From Sphingomonas sp. MA1305 (GTDB lineage Bacteria; Pseudomonadota; Alphaproteobacteria; Sphingomonadales; Sphingomonadaceae), in NCBI RefSeq assembly GCF_016107325.1, contig NZ_RCVT01000007.1, positions 1 through 64,000 on the forward strand: a DNA stretch of 64,000 nucleotides, written 5' to 3'. The translations under genes and the position numbers were made by a program. A model generated the notes under the pieces. The model worked only from the letters and a program-made list of their open reading frames with translations. It ran no database searches and was not told the DNA's origin. Below, one piece after another: positions 7,830 to 15,992 of this stretch; position 1 is the stretch's first letter; the number at the start of each line of letters is the position of its first letter.

Positions 7830-8993
7830 CTATGCGCTGGCGCGTGCCCGCATCAGGTCGCGGTGCGGCCCCACGTCGGCGGCCTTGGCCATGAAATGGG
7901 TGCAGTCGCGCCACAGGCTGAACATCACGATCGCCAGCTTGCGGGCGAGCGCGACCTTGGCCTTGTTGAAGCCGACGCGCTTGCTGAGCTTCATGCCCCA
8001 GTCCTTGAGCGTGCTGAACGACCTGGTGTTCGCCAGCATGACCGTCGCGGCGCCGACCAGATGCGTGCGGGTGAGCTGGTTGCCCATCTTGCTGATCCCG
8101 CCGTGCGTCAGGCTCTCGCCCGACTGGTAGACGCGCGGCGTCAGGCCGAGATAGGCCGCGACATCGTCGACATGCCGGAACCGGGTCGGGTCCTCGATCG
8201 CGCTGTAGAAGGACAGCGCCGTGATTGTGCCGATGCCGGGGATCTCCATGAACCGCTTGCACACCGGATGGGACGCGGCGAGCAGGTCCAGCTCGCGCTC
8301 GATCCGCCCGGCCTCGATGTAGAAGCGCTCGCACAGGTCGAGAAGCGGGATGATGCGCGGGCGCAGGTCGACGCCTTCGGTGTCGGCGATGAGGCACAGC
8401 TGGTCGATGGCCCGTTCGCGGAACGTCGCCGGGCTGTCGCTGCCGGGTTCGATCCGTCCGCCATAGACCCGGACCAGACCGCGGATCATCGCCTCGGTTT
8501 CGCGCCGCTGCTTGACCAGGCGGTCGCGCATGATCAGCGACGCCCGGACCTCGAAACACAGGTTCGACTTGACGTAGACCTCGGTCAGATAGTCGCGGCC
8601 GCTGCGCGTGATCTCGGCGATGCCGCGCGCGTCGTTGGTGTCGGTCTTGTTGCGCTTCACCGACAGCACCCGGTGGACCTGTAGCGCATCGAGCACCGCC
8701 ACCTGGAAGCCCTGCTCGCGCAGCTTGCCCGCCAGGTGCGGCGACAAACCGCCCGTCTCCATGCCGATCAGCGTCACATGCGACTTGAAGTTGCGGCGCA
8801 GGTAGCGGCCGATCTCGGTCGCGTGGCTCTTCATCGACACCTGGTGGACCACTGCGCCGTCGACATCGACCACGCAAACCGCCGTGCTCTTGAACCCGAT
8901 ATCCAGCCCCACCCAGAACCGCGCTGACGCCGGATCCGCCTCCGCCCGCGCCATCGCCGCGACATAGGCCGGCGCCACGATCTTCTTCGACAT
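7830..8993 (-). CDS. IS110-family transposase
   Basis: This 387-residue DEDD transposase has an N-terminal RuvC-like domain with VGLDIGFKSTAVCVVDVDG, LIGMETGGLSPHLA and KRNKTDTNDARGIAEI. The C-terminal Tnp_20-type domain has MEIPGIGTITALSFYSAI, DDVAAYLGLTPRVYQSG and ISKMGNQLTRTHLV; the serine of LTPRVYQSG is the usual place for the active-site serine. I chose the ATG at 8993 because GGGAGCAAGTC precedes it and the protein then begins MSKKIVAP. The longer frame to 9071 has no support. The gene appears intact. Confidence 0.93.
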   Translation of the reverse strand: MSKKIVAPAYVAAMARAEADPASARFWVGLDIGFKSTAVCVVDVDGAVVHQVSMKSHATEIGRYLRRNFKSHVTLIGMETGGLSPHLAGKLREQGFQVAVLDALQVHRVLSVKRNKTDTNDARGIAEITRSGRDYLTEVYVKSNLCFEVRASLIMRDRLVKQRRETEAMIRGLVRVYGGRIEPGSDSPATFRERAIDQLCLIADTEGVDLRPRIIPLLDLCERFYIEAGRIERELDLLAASHPVCKRFMEIPGIGTITALSFYSAIEDPTRFRHVDDVAAYLGLTPRVYQSGESLTHGGISKMGNQLTRTHLVGAATVMLANTRSFSTLKDWGMKLSKRVGFNKAKVALARKLAIVMFSLWRDCTHFMAKAADVGPHRDLMRARASA

Positions 8994-9130
8994 GACTTGC
9001 TCCCTTCCCGTCACCGTTGGTCGAAAAAGGATACGCCTCTCGCCGTCGCCTGGGCAGCAGCTAACCCACAAGCGGCAGCGCTCGCGCGAGAGCCCGGGTT
9101 CCTAACACCCGGCTTACGGGCCGGAGAACG
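8994..9130 (-). ncRNA. Candidate IS110 bridge RNA region
   Basis: IS110-type elements encode a structured bridge RNA in the noncoding end upstream of the transposase. This stretch is about the right length and contains a strong hairpin, CCGGGT-N7-ACCCGG (9094-9112), plus further GC-rich self-complementarity. I could not identify the target-binding and donor-binding loops, because the element boundaries and the insertion core are unknown. The call rests on position and family knowledge. Confidence 0.35.
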
Positions 9131-9154
9131 CCTCCAGACGACGAGGAGGCAGTT

Positions 9155-9991
9155 ATGGCAGGGCAGGGTGCATTTCAGGCCTTAGCGGCGCTCACAGCGG
9201 CTCTGGCGGGCATTCCGGCCATGGCGCAGCAGTCACCCGGTATTGCCGGCTTCCTCATCACCATCGGCGGCGATACCGACATGAAGACGAGCGGGTCGCT
9301 TCGGACCCGCCCGTCGCCGCAGGTCTTTCCGCTGCTCGACGACGCCGACGAGATCATCGGCTACCGCTTCTTCTCCGAAAAGATCACCGCCAACGGCTCG
9401 GCGACGGCCGAGCGCGCCCGCGATGCATTCGCGCAGGAATGCGCCGCCAAGGGCGGTCGGATCGAACCGGAAGACGGCGACGCGGCGCGCACCTTCCGTG
9501 ATCGCGCGCTCGGTCGCAGGTTGCCGCCCCGGGGCGAGTCCAAGCACTTCTGGTCCGGCAGCTCGGCGGTGTGCTCGCGCGGCGCCGACCAGGTGCTCGG
9601 CGGCTTCGTCGCGATCACCTACGATACGACCGAAGTCGCTACCAAAGGCGACCTCGGCAGCCGGCTGATGAGCCGCGTGTCGATGGTCCCGACCCGCACC
9701 GCGGTCTACGCCTACCGCCCCGACCAGATCCGTTCGGCGGCATGGTTCCAGCGCGCGCAGGACAGCTACGTCGCCGATCGCGAGGCCGAGCAGAAGCACC
9801 GCGAGACGTTTCGGCGTGAGCTCGCGATCGGCACCGTAACCAACTGCGGCACGGTCATCCAGATCCGCGGACCCATGGTCGAGATCGCGGTGCCTGCGAC
9901 CAGGCTGACGCCCAACGGCAAGTCCACCTTCTGGTCGCGGCGCGACGCGCTGGCACCGACCTTCTCGACGCCCTGCACTTACGGACTCTGA
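9155..9991 (+). CDS. Hypothetical exported protein
   Basis: This 278-residue protein has a likely Sec signal peptide (about 1-25: ALAALTAALAGIPAMAQQ) and a strong ribosome-binding site (GAGGAGG) upstream. The mature part has two Cys-containing segments, FAQECAAKGGRIEP and SGSSAVCSRGADQV, and a C-terminal FSTPCTYGL. I recognise no family. It lies at the IS110 edge and is the first of a run of small plus-strand genes leading to the mobilisation region, so a role in conjugation or the envelope is conceivable but unproven. Confidence 0.65.
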   Translation: MAGQGAFQALAALTAALAGIPAMAQQSPGIAGFLITIGGDTDMKTSGSLRTRPSPQVFPLLDDADEIIGYRFFSEKITANGSATAERARDAFAQECAAKGGRIEPEDGDAARTFRDRALGRRLPPRGESKHFWSGSSAVCSRGADQVLGGFVAITYDTTEVATKGDLGSRLMSRVSMVPTRTAVYAYRPDQIRSAAWFQRAQDSYVADREAEQKHRETFRRELAIGTVTNCGTVIQIRGPMVEIAVPATRLTPNGKSTFWSRRDALAPTFSTPCTYGL

Positions 9992-10044
9992 GGGGTCGAT
10001 CCGCCCAATTCGCATACGACTGAGACACTGAATGGAGCTCCATC

Positions 10045-10440
10045 ATGACCCTCGACCTGAGCGACTTTAAACCGACGCCTCTGCCCTCCCATGAGACCCC
10101 GCCCTATGCGTCGGCGGACCCTTCTACGGACCTGCGGCTGATCTTTGCCGGCACCGACTGGAGCGAGCCCGGACATGGCGGTTATCCGACCCGAACCGCG
10201 GCGGGAGATTGGATGATCCGGGTCAAGCTGGACCTGCCTTACCCCATGCTCGCGAGCCTCGAAGCGAAGGCCGGGTCGCATGACATTGGCGAGCTCATCC
10301 GGGCCGCTCTCGTGATCGCTGGGTATGGCTCCGAATCCGACATCGTGGGCGCCAAGTCCGACCGCTACGTAACCCGCGATGAGCAGCGTGAACGGCTCGG
10401 AATGCCTGCGACGATGACGAGTTCGGAAGACGCCGGATGA
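10045..10440 (+). CDS. Hypothetical protein
   Basis: This 131-residue soluble protein has no recognised family. GGAG precedes the ATG. The middle contains MIRVKLDLPYPMLASLEAK and IGELIRAALVIAGYG, which look like a compact alpha/beta fold. Its stop overlaps the next start (ATGA), so it is coupled to the gene at 10437. Codon use matches the neighbours. Confidence 0.6.
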   Translation: MTLDLSDFKPTPLPSHETPPYASADPSTDLRLIFAGTDWSEPGHGGYPTRTAAGDWMIRVKLDLPYPMLASLEAKAGSHDIGELIRAALVIAGYGSESDIVGAKSDRYVTRDEQRERLGMPATMTSSEDAG

Positions 10441-10724
10441 CCCATCAGTCCGGACACGAACGGCTGCGCTATGAAGCGGTTCTGAAGCCTCTCGAGTGGG
10501 AGCAGCGGATGCTTGTCGACGGTCGGCACGACCTGCGCCGGATCGTGACTGCGATGGCCTCCGACGGCATCGCGATCAGCGAGGAAGTGGCGCTCAAAGC
10601 CTGGCATCGGTTTTCCGAAGAAGAGCATTGCGCGACCTGGTACGGCCTAGGCAGTGACGACGAGATCCGGCGCAACCTGATGCCGCATCTGACGTTGAGA
10701 CCCGTCGCCGAGCAGGACCGCTGA
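10437..10724 (+). CDS. Hypothetical protein
   Basis: This 95-residue protein is translationally coupled to the gene before it through a 4-nt overlap. It is predicted to be mostly helical (LKPLEWEQRMLVDGRHDLRR, EEVALKAWHRFSEEEHC). I recognise no family. It belongs to the block of small genes between the IS110 element and the candidate oriT. Confidence 0.6.
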   Translation: MTHQSGHERLRYEAVLKPLEWEQRMLVDGRHDLRRIVTAMASDGIAISEEVALKAWHRFSEEEHCATWYGLGSDDEIRRNLMPHLTLRPVAEQDR

Positions 10725-10766
10725 CTGGCGTCCGTGACCTCCCGACAGACTGGATCACGCGACCCG

Positions 10767-11009
10767 ATGAGCGAAGTCGAGCACCGGTATACCAGGACGG
10801 CTTTGGCCCTGATGCGCATGGCCATGGCGCTGCTCGATCGGGCAGGATGCACCCTTGCCGCCGCCCGGCTTCAGCACGCGATCGACACGGTCGAAGCCGT
10901 CCCGGGGAACGCGGCGATGCCGCTTCATTCAACTGAGTCGCCGGGTGCTGAATCCGACCATCATGACCATCAGCGTGGTGCTGGAATAGGGGAGGGTACA
11001 AGCTCATGA
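10767..11009 (+). CDS. Hypothetical short protein
   Basis: From the ATG at 10767 this is an 80-residue protein. A GTG at 10734 would add 11 residues, and neither has a clear ribosome-binding site. It begins MSEVEHRYTRTALALMRMAM with a hydrophobic helix and ends in a polar tail. The stop overlaps the ATG of the emfourin-like copy 2, which supports its being a real gene of the same transcript. The function is unknown. Confidence 0.5.
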   Translation: MSEVEHRYTRTALALMRMAMALLDRAGCTLAAARLQHAIDTVEAVPGNAAMPLHSTESPGAESDHHDHQRGAGIGEGTSS

Positions 11010-11377
11010 CGAACGCCGTCACCCTTGGTATCTCGGGCTGGTTCACTGCGCACGGAACCCTCTACCATGAGGAGGGTCGCAGGCTCGACGAAATCACGCC
11101 GGAGGACTGGTTCAATCTCGTCGCTCATGCCGATGCGATCGACTTCTTTACGCGGCCCGACCCGGCGTTGCCGGCAGCCGACGCCCGCATCTTCCACCTC
11201 ACCATCACCGCCGGCGAGCGGTCGCGCGAGCTGGCGATCAACGACCCGTTCGAAGCGCCGGAGTTGGCCTTGCTCATCCGGTTAGCGCGCCGCGCCATGC
11301 GGGATCGATTGGTGCAAAGGGTTGAAGCGATGGACGGGGAGACCCTCGCGGCCTTACGGGCAGTCTCGACAAGGTGA
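11006..11377 (+). CDS. Emfourin-like small protein (copy 2)
   Basis: This 123-residue protein has GGGGAGG upstream. It is a paralogue of the gene at 7012-7380. The shared order of elements is a short N-terminal strand, then AIDFFTRPD (copy 1: ASDLFTCPD), then DARIFHLTITAG (copy 1: DARTYSIRLVHG), then NDPFEAPELALLIRLARR (copy 1: PEPFEAPELAQLVRTVRR). The resemblance to emfourin protease inhibitors is weaker than in copy 1. It ends just before the noncoding region proposed as oriT. Confidence 0.6.
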   Translation: MTNAVTLGISGWFTAHGTLYHEEGRRLDEITPEDWFNLVAHADAIDFFTRPDPALPAADARIFHLTITAGERSRELAINDPFEAPELALLIRLARRAMRDRLVQRVEAMDGETLAALRAVSTR

Positions 11378-11387
11378 GCCGGTACTG

Positions 11388-11722
11388 ATCCGACTGGCCG
11401 GCTTGTACGCCGGCCTGGTTGCCCCGCCGGACGCCGGATCAGCCCCGAACAGCCGAACAGCAGCAACATCCAGCGACCTGAGAAGTAGGGGTTAGGGGGC
11501 ACACCCGATGCACCCCGAAGGGGTGCAGAAAAGGGCAGATTTGCGTCGTTCCGGCCGCATGGTCCTATGCGGATACTGCGCCCGGACCATCTGGTCCGTC
11601 CTGGTCCACAGAGCGGATAGGGCAAGGAAACCCGCAGTTTTTGCTTGCGCTGCTCTGCACTTCCTCCTTGCGCGCTCCGTAGGCGCAATGCACACTCGCT
11701 ACCGGGCAGAAGGGGTGTCCGC
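11388..11722. other. Noncoding hairpin cluster: candidate oriT
   Basis: This 335-nt noncoding stretch lies directly upstream of the RHH accessory gene and the relaxase operon. It contains three perfect hairpins close together: TGCACCCC-GAA-GGGGTGCA (11509-11527), CCGCAT-N6-ATGCGG (11555-11572) and CGGACCA-TC-TGGTCCG (11583-11598). Position and structure fit an origin of transfer for the MOBF relaxase at 12846. The nick site cannot be assigned by eye. Confidence 0.6.
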
Positions 11723-12040
11723 ATGGCGCGCGTACCGATCACGGTGTACCTGCAACCCGACCAGCTCGCCGGCATTGAGCGCCGCGCGGGCCAGGTCGGC
11801 AAGACGCGCAGCGCCTGGGTAGCGGACACGCTGGTGCGCTCACTCGAAGACGAGCTGCTGCCGCTGGACGAGATCCTTCTCGACCAGCTGACCAAGGTCC
11901 GTGCCGGCCTGGAGGTCGTCGCGGAAGCGCAGGTCGGGCGTGGCCCCGACAGCAAGAAGGGTCTTGCCGAGTTGCGGCAACGACGGGCCGAGCTGGCGAC
12001 CCGCATGCTGGCCGAAGCGCGTTCGAGACTGCGGCGATGA
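11723..12040 (+). CDS. Ribbon-helix-helix relaxosome accessory protein
   Basis: This 105-residue protein begins MARVPITVYLQPDQLAGIER, the pattern of a CopG/Arc-type ribbon-helix-helix domain (beta strand, then helix, then TRSAWVADTLVRSLEDE). Small RHH proteins next to a relaxase, such as TrwA of R388, bind oriT and repress the operon. I place the start at 11723 because the upstream extension is noncoding in style and contains the hairpin region. The stop overlaps the next start by 4 nt. Confidence 0.75.
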   Translation: MARVPITVYLQPDQLAGIERRAGQVGKTRSAWVADTLVRSLEDELLPLDEILLDQLTKVRAGLEVVAEAQVGRGPDSKKGLAELRQRRAELATRMLAEARSRLRR

Positions 12041-12849
12041 CCGACGCTGGTCGCAGGCGCATCGACGTCTCGAGTGACGTCCACAGCCGGCTGGACGCCG
12101 AGTCCAAGCGGCGCAACATCCCCATCCGTGATCTCGTGGAACAGGCGGTCACCACCATGTTCGACAGGGAGGCCCAAGCGGCCTTGTCCGTGCGTCAACA
12201 GCGCGAGCGCCGCCATGCCGATCGGATGGAGGAACAGACCGCTCAAATCGGCGAGGTTACCCGTCGCGTCTCGGCCCTGATCGCCCAACAATCGAAGGAC
12301 CTACCCGGCGCCTTGAACGCAGGTTTCGACGCGATCAAGACCACCATCAAGGAGACCGGCGGGACCGGACATCTCCGCGATTTGATCGCGAAGTTCCAGA
12401 CCGACTTCACGGTCCTGTTCAAGGAAGCGCAGGGTGCTCTCGCCGTCTCCGTTGGCAATGTCACTAAAGCCGTCGAGGAGCAGGCAAAGGGCTTCGGAAA
12501 GCAGCTCGACCGGATTGAGAAGCGTCAGTCGGATACGCGTACAAAGCTTGGCGTAGGTGCCGCCCTTGGCATCGCTGGACTTGTTCTGATCTGTCTGCTG
12601 TTCGCCAATACCGCACCTACCCGCTGGCTCTCAATTCGTCTCCTGGGTGAAAGTGACGCGGTACCTGCGGCATGGAGCTTGGCAGGCGATGGGCGCACGA
12701 CTGGCGAGCTCATGGCGGAGACAAAAGGCCTTCTCGCCAGTGACACATTTCGGGTCCGGTACGCCGAGTGCGCGGCCCATGCTAAGCGCATGAAGAAGCC
12801 GTTTCCCTGCCGGCTCACCTTTCCGCCTCTGGAAAGCAAGACGCCGTGA
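12037..12849 (+). CDS. RHH/coiled-coil membrane protein of the mobilisation operon
   Basis: This 270-residue protein has three parts. The N-terminal segment (about 6-45: RRIDVSSDVHSRLDAESKRR, then PIRDLVEQAVTTMF) looks like a second ribbon-helix-helix. A long Gln/Glu-rich coiled coil follows (about 48-165). One transmembrane helix lies at about 171-190 (LGIAGLVLICLLFA), followed by a likely periplasmic tail with two Cys. It overlaps both neighbours by 4 nt. It may tether the relaxosome to the membrane or coupling protein; this is inference from architecture. Confidence 0.65.
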   Translation: MTDAGRRRIDVSSDVHSRLDAESKRRNIPIRDLVEQAVTTMFDREAQAALSVRQQRERRHADRMEEQTAQIGEVTRRVSALIAQQSKDLPGALNAGFDAIKTTIKETGGTGHLRDLIAKFQTDFTVLFKEAQGALAVSVGNVTKAVEEQAKGFGKQLDRIEKRQSDTRTKLGVGAALGIAGLVLICLLFANTAPTRWLSIRLLGESDAVPAAWSLAGDGRTTGELMAETKGLLASDTFRVRYAECAAHAKRMKKPFPCRLTFPPLESKTP

Positions 12850-15839
12850 CCGTTCGCCCAAACTCGATCGCCGGCGGCGGGGATGCGGCGAGCTATTACG
12901 CGGCCGACAACTACTACACCGGCGAGCAGGCGGGACCGTCAGAATGGGGCGGGGGAGGGGCCGAGGAACTCGGTCTGTCCGGCACCGTGGATGCCGGAAC
13001 ATTCTCCGAGGTGCTGGACGGCAAACTGCCCAACGGGGCCGTCATTGCAAGAGGCGGCAACGGCGAGCGAGCGCCGGGTTTCGAGCTGACGTTCAGCGCG
13101 CCGAAGTCAGTGTCGCTGGTCGCCTTGATCGGACGCGATGAGCGGGTCATGCCGGCATTTGCCGAAGCTATTCGGAGCACCATGGCGTGGGCCGAGGAGC
13201 GGTTCGGGGAGGTGCGGTCAGGCAAGGCCGGCGCGGTGATCGAGCCCGGTCGCCTGGTGTACGCGATCTTTCACCATGACCTGAGCCGAAAGCTCGATCC
13301 GCAGGCACATGCCCATGTCGTCGTGGCGAACGCCGCGCAACGCGGCGACGGCCGCTGGGTCGCCCTGCACAATCCGGCCCTGTGGAAGCACTCTAGCACC
13401 ATCGGTGCCGTCTTCCACGCCGACTTCCGTGCCCGGTTGGAGCAGCTCGGCTACCGGACCGAGATCACCGGCAAGCACGGCCAATTCGAGATCAGCGGTA
13501 TACCGCGTGCCGCAATCGATGCGTTTAGCGCCCGGCGCGAACAGATCCTCAGCCGGGCGGCTGAGCTCGGCGCCTCCGGCCCCAAGGCGATGGAGACGAT
13601 CGCGGTCAGTACCCGCGATGCCAAACAGGCGGGCGATGCCACGGTTGCCCGCGCCATGTGGGCCGAGAAGGCCGAGGTACATGGTGCCGCCATCTCCGCC
13701 GTCGTGGACGCCGCGCGAGGAGTCGAGCGGCCGCGGTCGGTATTGAGCACTGTGCGTGCCTGGGGTGCCGCTTTGCTCGAGCGCATCACCCATGCCTTCG
13801 GACCACGACCCGAGCCGCTGCTCCACGGCACGGATGCGGTGCGCCGGAGCGGCGAACTGGCGAGCGGCTACGCGGTCGCGGCCGGCGTTCGGCACCTCGG
13901 CGAGCGAGAAGCGAGCTTCACCTACGCGGACCTGCTGAAGAGCAGCCTCGATCTGGCCGAGAAGGGCGCGACGGTGCGCGGTATCGAGGCGCGCATCGAG
14001 CGGCTGCGCGAGGCGGGTGTCCTCATCTCGGGGCCGCGTGGCAGCCTGCACGCAGACCGGCTCACGACCCGCGACATGCTGGTGACGGAAAAGGCGCTGG
14101 TTGCGGCCGCGCATGGCGGGGTGGGGCAGGGGACACCCATCCTCGATGCGGCCTCGGTCGACACCGCACTCGACCGCGCGGCCGATCGGCGCGAGGTCAC
14201 ACTTTCCGCTGAACAGCGCGTTGCGGCGCACGCCATGCTGTCCGGCACCAACCGCATCCAGGTCGTCCAAGGCGATGCCGGCACCGGCAAGTCGTTCCTC
14301 TTCGAACTCGTACGGGAGATTGGCGCGGAAGTAGGGGCGCGGATGCTGGTACTGGTCCCGCAGAACAAGTTGTTGGATGACCTGACCGGACGGGGGCTGG
14401 AGGTGCGCTCGCTCGCATCCGTGCTGAAGGAGCATGGTAGCCGCGCCGGCCCGGCCAAGCCGAACGAGCAACTTTCGGCGCTGATGAAGGGCAAGGTTGT
14501 GGTGCTGGAGGAGGCCTCCATGGTGTCCTCGCGTCAGCTTGCCGGGCTGTTCGAGGTCGCCCGGAACGGCGACGTCGCCAAGTTGGTCTTGGTAGGCGAT
14601 GTGAAGCAAATCCCGGCGGTTGAGGCGGGGCGACCCTTCGCGCTGCTGCAGGAGGCGGGAGCTCCGACGGTGCGGCTCACCGAGAACCGGCGCCAAAAGA
14701 CCGATGTGCTCCGTGATGCCGCTTCCCTTGCGCGCGAGGGCAGGGTCGTTGCCGCCTTCGAACGGCTCGCGGACAAGGTGCAGGAGAGCGCTCATCCGGC
14801 GGGAGCGGCCGTCGTCGAGTATCTGAAGCTTTTGCCCGAGGAGCGCGACCGCACCGCCTTGCTCACCTCAGGCCACGTCCTGCGCGAAGCCGTGCTGGAA
14901 ACGGTCAGGGCCGAGCTGCTTGCTCAGGGCAAGCTTGGCGAGGATGCCGTGAGCCTGCGGAGCTGGGATACGCTGAACCTTACCCGTGAGGAGCTGCGCC
15001 AGATCCGGCACTGGGCTGAGGGTATGCGGCTCGACATCTACCGCCACCAGTCAGGGCTTGTGCCGGGATCCTACGAGGTTGGCTTGATCGATCGGGCGAG
15101 CGGTATGCTCGAGCTCGCCCGTGACGGTCACACCGGGCTCTTCGATCCCAAGAGCCTCCGATCGGGAGGGGAGGGGGCCGCGCTCTCCGTTCCCGGCGAG
15201 ATCGAGGTGCGCGAGGGTGATCGCCTGGTCTTTACGGCCAGCGACCTGAAGCGTGGGATGTCGAACGGTGCCGCAGTGACCCTTACTGCGATCGATGGCG
15301 ACACGCTCCACCTGTCCGGCCGTGACCGGAATCATGTGATCGGGCCCGACGACCCGATGCGCGAGCGGCTTGGCCATGGCGCCGTGATCAACATGCACCG
15401 TGCGCAAGGGATGACGGTCGATCGCGCGATCACGGTGATGGACAGCCGCGACAGGCTGCTCAACAGCGAGAGCCTCTACTACGTGCTCCAGACCCGCGCG
15501 CGCGAGGACGTGTCGCTGCACACCGACGACAAGAAAGCACTCGCTAGCGCGATCGAGGCGCATCGTGGTGACGTTCCGCACGCAAGCGACGTGGCACCCG
15601 AGCTCTCACTTTCCGGCAGGGAGCGGTTCGATCCAGCCACGGGCGAGCTGCCCCGACTGGACGATCCAGGCGCAAGCGATCGTCGCCAGCTGGACGCAAT
15701 GAGCGCCGCCCTCCGATCCATTGGCAGCGAGCCTACCAAACCAGCCCCGGAGGCTATCCGGCAAGCGCCGGTTCCCGTGAAAGAGCTGATAAAGGAGCCC
15801 GAGATCGAAATCGACCACGATTACGACTTCGACATGTGA
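12846..15839 (+). CDS. MOBF relaxase/helicase (TrwC/TraI family)
   Basis: This 997-residue relaxase starts with GTG overlapping the previous stop. N-terminal tyrosine pairs lie at 18-19 and 23-24 (YYAADNYY), and FELTFSAPKSVS is a family hallmark. The three-histidine metal motif is visible in DPQAHAHVVV (about 151-160). The C-terminal half is a RecD/TraI-like helicase with Walker A GDAGTGKS (about 476) and VVLEEASMVSS. The protein would nick oriT and unwind the transferred strand. No type IV secretion genes are visible in the window, so the element is mobilisable or its transfer genes lie outside. Confidence 0.95.
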   Translation: MTVRPNSIAGGGDAASYYAADNYYTGEQAGPSEWGGGGAEELGLSGTVDAGTFSEVLDGKLPNGAVIARGGNGERAPGFELTFSAPKSVSLVALIGRDERVMPAFAEAIRSTMAWAEERFGEVRSGKAGAVIEPGRLVYAIFHHDLSRKLDPQAHAHVVVANAAQRGDGRWVALHNPALWKHSSTIGAVFHADFRARLEQLGYRTEITGKHGQFEISGIPRAAIDAFSARREQILSRAAELGASGPKAMETIAVSTRDAKQAGDATVARAMWAEKAEVHGAAISAVVDAARGVERPRSVLSTVRAWGAALLERITHAFGPRPEPLLHGTDAVRRSGELASGYAVAAGVRHLGEREASFTYADLLKSSLDLAEKGATVRGIEARIERLREAGVLISGPRGSLHADRLTTRDMLVTEKALVAAAHGGVGQGTPILDAASVDTALDRAADRREVTLSAEQRVAAHAMLSGTNRIQVVQGDAGTGKSFLFELVREIGAEVGARMLVLVPQNKLLDDLTGRGLEVRSLASVLKEHGSRAGPAKPNEQLSALMKGKVVVLEEASMVSSRQLAGLFEVARNGDVAKLVLVGDVKQIPAVEAGRPFALLQEAGAPTVRLTENRRQKTDVLRDAASLAREGRVVAAFERLADKVQESAHPAGAAVVEYLKLLPEERDRTALLTSGHVLREAVLETVRAELLAQGKLGEDAVSLRSWDTLNLTREELRQIRHWAEGMRLDIYRHQSGLVPGSYEVGLIDRASGMLELARDGHTGLFDPKSLRSGGEGAALSVPGEIEVREGDRLVFTASDLKRGMSNGAAVTLTAIDGDTLHLSGRDRNHVIGPDDPMRERLGHGAVINMHRAQGMTVDRAITVMDSRDRLLNSESLYYVLQTRAREDVSLHTDDKKALASAIEAHRGDVPHASDVAPELSLSGRERFDPATGELPRLDDPGASDRRQLDAMSAALRSIGSEPTKPAPEAIRQAPVPVKELIKEPEIEIDHDYDFDM

Positions 15840-15992
15840 GGGATCGCAAGGCGATATGGGCGGGCGGACCAGCTTTGTTCTTTTCAATGTTCACTGATTT
15901 GCCGGCCTCCAAACCGGACATTGTAGCGGCCCGGTATCACGTGCATAGGACAACGTTAGCGAGGCAAGAGAGTGATCTAGAGGCTGCGGGAC

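Larger units (their letters stand above)
7381..9130 (-). mobile_element. IS110-family insertion sequence (approximate limits)
   Basis: The element carries one DEDD transposase with about 450 nt of noncoding DNA downstream (7381-7829) and about 140 nt upstream. IS110 elements lack terminal inverted repeats and do not reliably leave target duplications, so the ends cannot be fixed from this sequence. The limits given are simply the flanking genes. I see no other gene in 7381-7829; an open frame there on the plus strand is a shadow. Confidence 0.65.

Noticed and set aside
7585..8130. Plus-strand open frame at the IS110 3' end
   Set aside because: More than half lies antisense to the transposase and the rest is noncoding in style.
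13218..14795. 525-codon open frame antisense to the relaxase
   Set aside because: No family resemblance, no ribosome-binding site, and complete overlap with the conserved relaxase domains.
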